Shown: positions 62,619 through 64,000 of the stretch, piece by piece
How positions within the stretch are numbered: position 1 is the first letter of the stretch
Layout: the number at the start of each line of letters is the position of its first letter
Origin: CAYYJR01 sp964472305
Lineage (GTDB): Bacteria; Armatimonadota; Hebobacteria; CAIYQO01
Length of the DNA stretch: 64,000 bases
Assembly: GCA_964472305.1 (NCBI GenBank)
Contig: CAYYJR010000003.1
Span: 62,001 to 126,000 of the forward strand
Reading direction: 5' to 3'
Program-made: the position numbers and the translations under genes
The notes under the pieces: generated by a model
Database searches by the model: none
Told to the model about the DNA's origin: nothing
The model's input: the letters and a program-made list of their open reading frames with translations, nothing else

Positions 62619-63346
62619 TATTTCTTCCCCTTTCCAGCCTTCTCGGATTCGGTGGCGGCGTCGATTTCCGCTTTCGCCTCATCATAGTCGGCGCGCAGGA
62701 TGTCAGAAATCAGGAAGACCATCTCGATGGTCGGAACATCGGTTGAAGCCTTTTCGCCTTCAAGAGCCTGGATCGCTTTCATGTCGGCAAGAATGTCGTT
62801 CATGGTCGTGATATGCTCGGAGGCAATCTGGTCCATGATGGCGCCGAGTTGATATTGGGCCTCGTTGGTCATATTGGACATCAGATTTTTTAGTTGCTCG
62901 TCGGTGGCTTCCGGAAATTCTTCATTCAGCTTGTCGCCTTGACTCTCCAGCGCCGTGCTGAACTCATCGGAAACTACTTTCATCCCTTTTTCCGGCACGC
63001 CCTCGGCGAACAGGCGCACTTCACCCAGCGCATCGCCGGCTACTTTGGGAATGCTCTGGTTGAGCGTGGCGATCTGCTTGTTGAAGTCGACGCGTCGAGC
63101 GACTTCAGCGCCGACGTCCTTTAACTTGGGCAGGATGTCGTTCTGCATCGACATGCCGATCTTCTGCACAAAGCGGTCCCGTTTGGGGCCTTCCTGCGCC
63201 AAACTGCTGGCGGCGTTCCACAACAGGGAAACGCAAGACACGACGAATACCAGTAAGACGATGACCAGGAGTGATCGCCAGACCTGGGCTTGTCGTCGTA
63301 CGGCGTTCAGTTCTTCGATGACGGAGCGAACGCTCTCGTTCTCCAT
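62618..63346 (-). CDS. Membrane-anchored helical protein, first gene of a coupled pair
   Basis: 242 aa. N-terminal helix VRSVIEELNAVRRQAQVW, one membrane segment at ~24-44 (LLVIVLLVFVVSCVSLLW), then a helical extracytoplasmic region (DILPKLKDVGAEVARRVDF; TALESQGDKLNEEFPEATD; MDQIASEHITTMNDILADM) with coiled-coil-like spacing, and a basic tail KAGKGKK. Not recognised. The same topology as its partner at 61836 suggests a paralogous pair, though identity is low by eye. A tandem repeat array lies ~170 bp upstream. Confidence 0.72.
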   Translation of the reverse strand: MENESVRSVIEELNAVRRQAQVWRSLLVIVLLVFVVSCVSLLWNAASSLAQEGPKRDRFVQKIGMSMQNDILPKLKDVGAEVARRVDFNKQIATLNQSIPKVAGDALGEVRLFAEGVPEKGMKVVSDEFSTALESQGDKLNEEFPEATDEQLKNLMSNMTNEAQYQLGAIMDQIASEHITTMNDILADMKAIQALEGEKASTDVPTIEMVFLISDILRADYDEAKAEIDAATESEKAGKGKK

Positions 63347-63809
63347 GCTTGCCTCCTTTAGAATGATTGGTTCGGCATCGTGGCGGCAACAGTGAGGGGA
63401 TCTCGCTTGCGAACCATGACCGCCTGTACCTTAATTATCGCAGATAATCGCGATTCACTTTAGTGCTTGCCCGGCCAATACATTAAGAAAATGTTATCGT
63501 TCGGTCAATATCCGGTTAAAAAAGGGTTAATTTCGGGTTAACGCTGACGTCATGCAATACTTTTATCCCATCGGTGCGCGGTTGTTTGTTTCTCTCGCGA
63601 TCCCGTTTCTGCCATCCCCTCGTGGACCGCGGAATGATGCGCGGAAACACTGGCAGATCACGCGGATTTATGTTGCTGAACGGGCAATATGATGACGTGC
63701 GGTTTTCCCACACGCGGCTCCAAGTGGATACTTCGCCGAGAGAGCCGGATACTCCTTCTTTTCCATATTCCGTCGTGGAAATACCATACCGATTGCTTTT
63801 TTTCAGCCG
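63347..63809. other. Regulatory-looking intergenic region upstream of the coupled pair
   Basis: 463 bp. It holds the 11-bp repeat array at 63514-63541 and, nearer the gene, an inverted repeat around 63436-63452 (TTATCGCAGATAA). Only shadow open frames occur. Confidence 0.45.
63514..63541. repeat. Three GGTTAA direct repeats with 11-bp period
   Basis: GGTTAA occurs at 63514-63519, 63525-63530 and 63536-63541, each copy exactly 11 bp after the last (5-bp spacers AAAAG and TTTCG). One-turn spacing puts the copies on one face of the DNA, as in PhoB/OmpR boxes; each neighbouring pair also fits TTAA-N7-TTAA, the CtrA-type layout. Confidence 0.65.
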
Positions 63810-64000
63810 TTAACTGCATGATAATCTGGAGGAGCCAACCCCGGAAAATTGCTGGACGCATAACCGGGCATACAATCCACCCCGAGCCTGCAAGTCGCCG
63901 TGGGTGCCCAGTTCGACCACGCGCCTCTCGGCGATGACGGCAATCTGGTCGGCATGGCGAATGGTCGCGAGCCGATGAGCGATAATCAGCGTGGTGCGCG
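63810..64000 (-). CDS. ABC exporter (multidrug/lipid type), C-terminal end (partial)
   Basis: The minus-strand frame is open from the window edge to the TAA at 63810-63812. It reads the end of an ABCB-type nucleotide-binding domain: RTTLIIAHRLATIRHADQIA (H-loop His), then RRVVELGTHGDL and GGLYARLCVQQF. This ending is typical of half-transporters with fused membrane and ATPase domains. The rest lies beyond the window. Confidence 0.88.
   Translation of the reverse strand, partial: RTTLIIAHRLATIRHADQIAVIAERRVVELGTHGDLQARGGLYARLCVQQFSGVGSSRLSCS

Overview
The window is a GC-rich, gene-dense stretch of a bacterial chromosome. It is a housekeeping backbone with two accessory stretches, and I see no phage, IS element, integrase, rRNA or CRISPR array. 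The cell envelope looks diderm: a phosphoheptose isomerase-like gene, a Wzt-like polysaccharide-export ATPase and an RseP-type protease are present. A LytR-CpsA-Psr (LCP) protein next to rsfS is more usual in Gram-positive or deep-branching phyla. The mix of CBM9-like glycosidases, URO-D-like proteins and GH36/Sip1 enzymes resembles Armatimonadota, Hydrogenedentota or Lentisphaerota-like bacteria. That placement is inference, and Armatimonadota is only a weak preference.

Layout. 0-4 kb: cytochrome c maturation and heme entry (ResB end, CcsA, HemA, a second CcsA) plus a YciF-type ferritin-like protein. 4-8 kb, minus strand: Wzt-like ATPase, tRNA-Gln(CTG), a small membrane protein, fabF and acpP. 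8-12 kb: dnaG and rpoD. 12-14.5 kb: gmhA-like, ftsE, ftsX. 14.7-17.4 kb: an ion-transporter-superfamily permease and a degenerate sugar-isomerase-like protein. 17.7-29.3 kb: the main accessory block for carbohydrate metabolism, with a CBM9-CBM9-GH30-like protein that appears to lack both catalytic acids, an alpha/beta hydrolase, a URO-D-like protein, a GH26 enzyme without a signal peptide, a secreted orphan and a Sip1/GH36 enzyme. 29.6-36.5 kb: Uup-type ABC-F, HD hydrolase, CelD/BcsL-type and Eis-type acetyltransferases, and an FAD oxidoreductase. 36.5-39 kb: TPR/membrane protein, rsfS, LCP. 39-48 kb: an OYE-GltD fusion, small membrane proteins, a DinB protein, an OmpR-type two-component pair and ogt. 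47.6-50.5 kb: rseP-ispG-ankyrin cluster. 50.6-60 kb: a 618-aa acidic protein with four winged-helix-like repeats, a GGQ release-factor-like protein, dapF, a P2-type cation ATPase, a PQQ-propeller/cupredoxin protein and an orphan fumarase beta subunit. 60-64 kb: rdgB, a Cys-rich PAS protein, a coupled pair of membrane-anchored helical proteins of unknown role, and the end of an ABC exporter.

Expression signals. Most genes have clear Shine-Dalgarno sites and several pairs overlap at ATGA. ftsE and rdgB are exceptions: near-consensus promoters sit so close to the start codons that the mRNAs should be leaderless. Hairpin terminators are convincing after the tRNA, the 618-aa gene and the 61.8-63.3 kb pair. 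Three GGTTAA repeats with exact 11-bp spacing lie upstream of that last pair and look like a response-regulator site.

Best candidates for something undescribed: the four-repeat 618-aa protein, the catalytically degenerate GH30-like protein with two CBM9-like domains, and the membrane-anchored pair with its 11-bp repeat array. Functions come from recognising motifs by eye; no database search was run.
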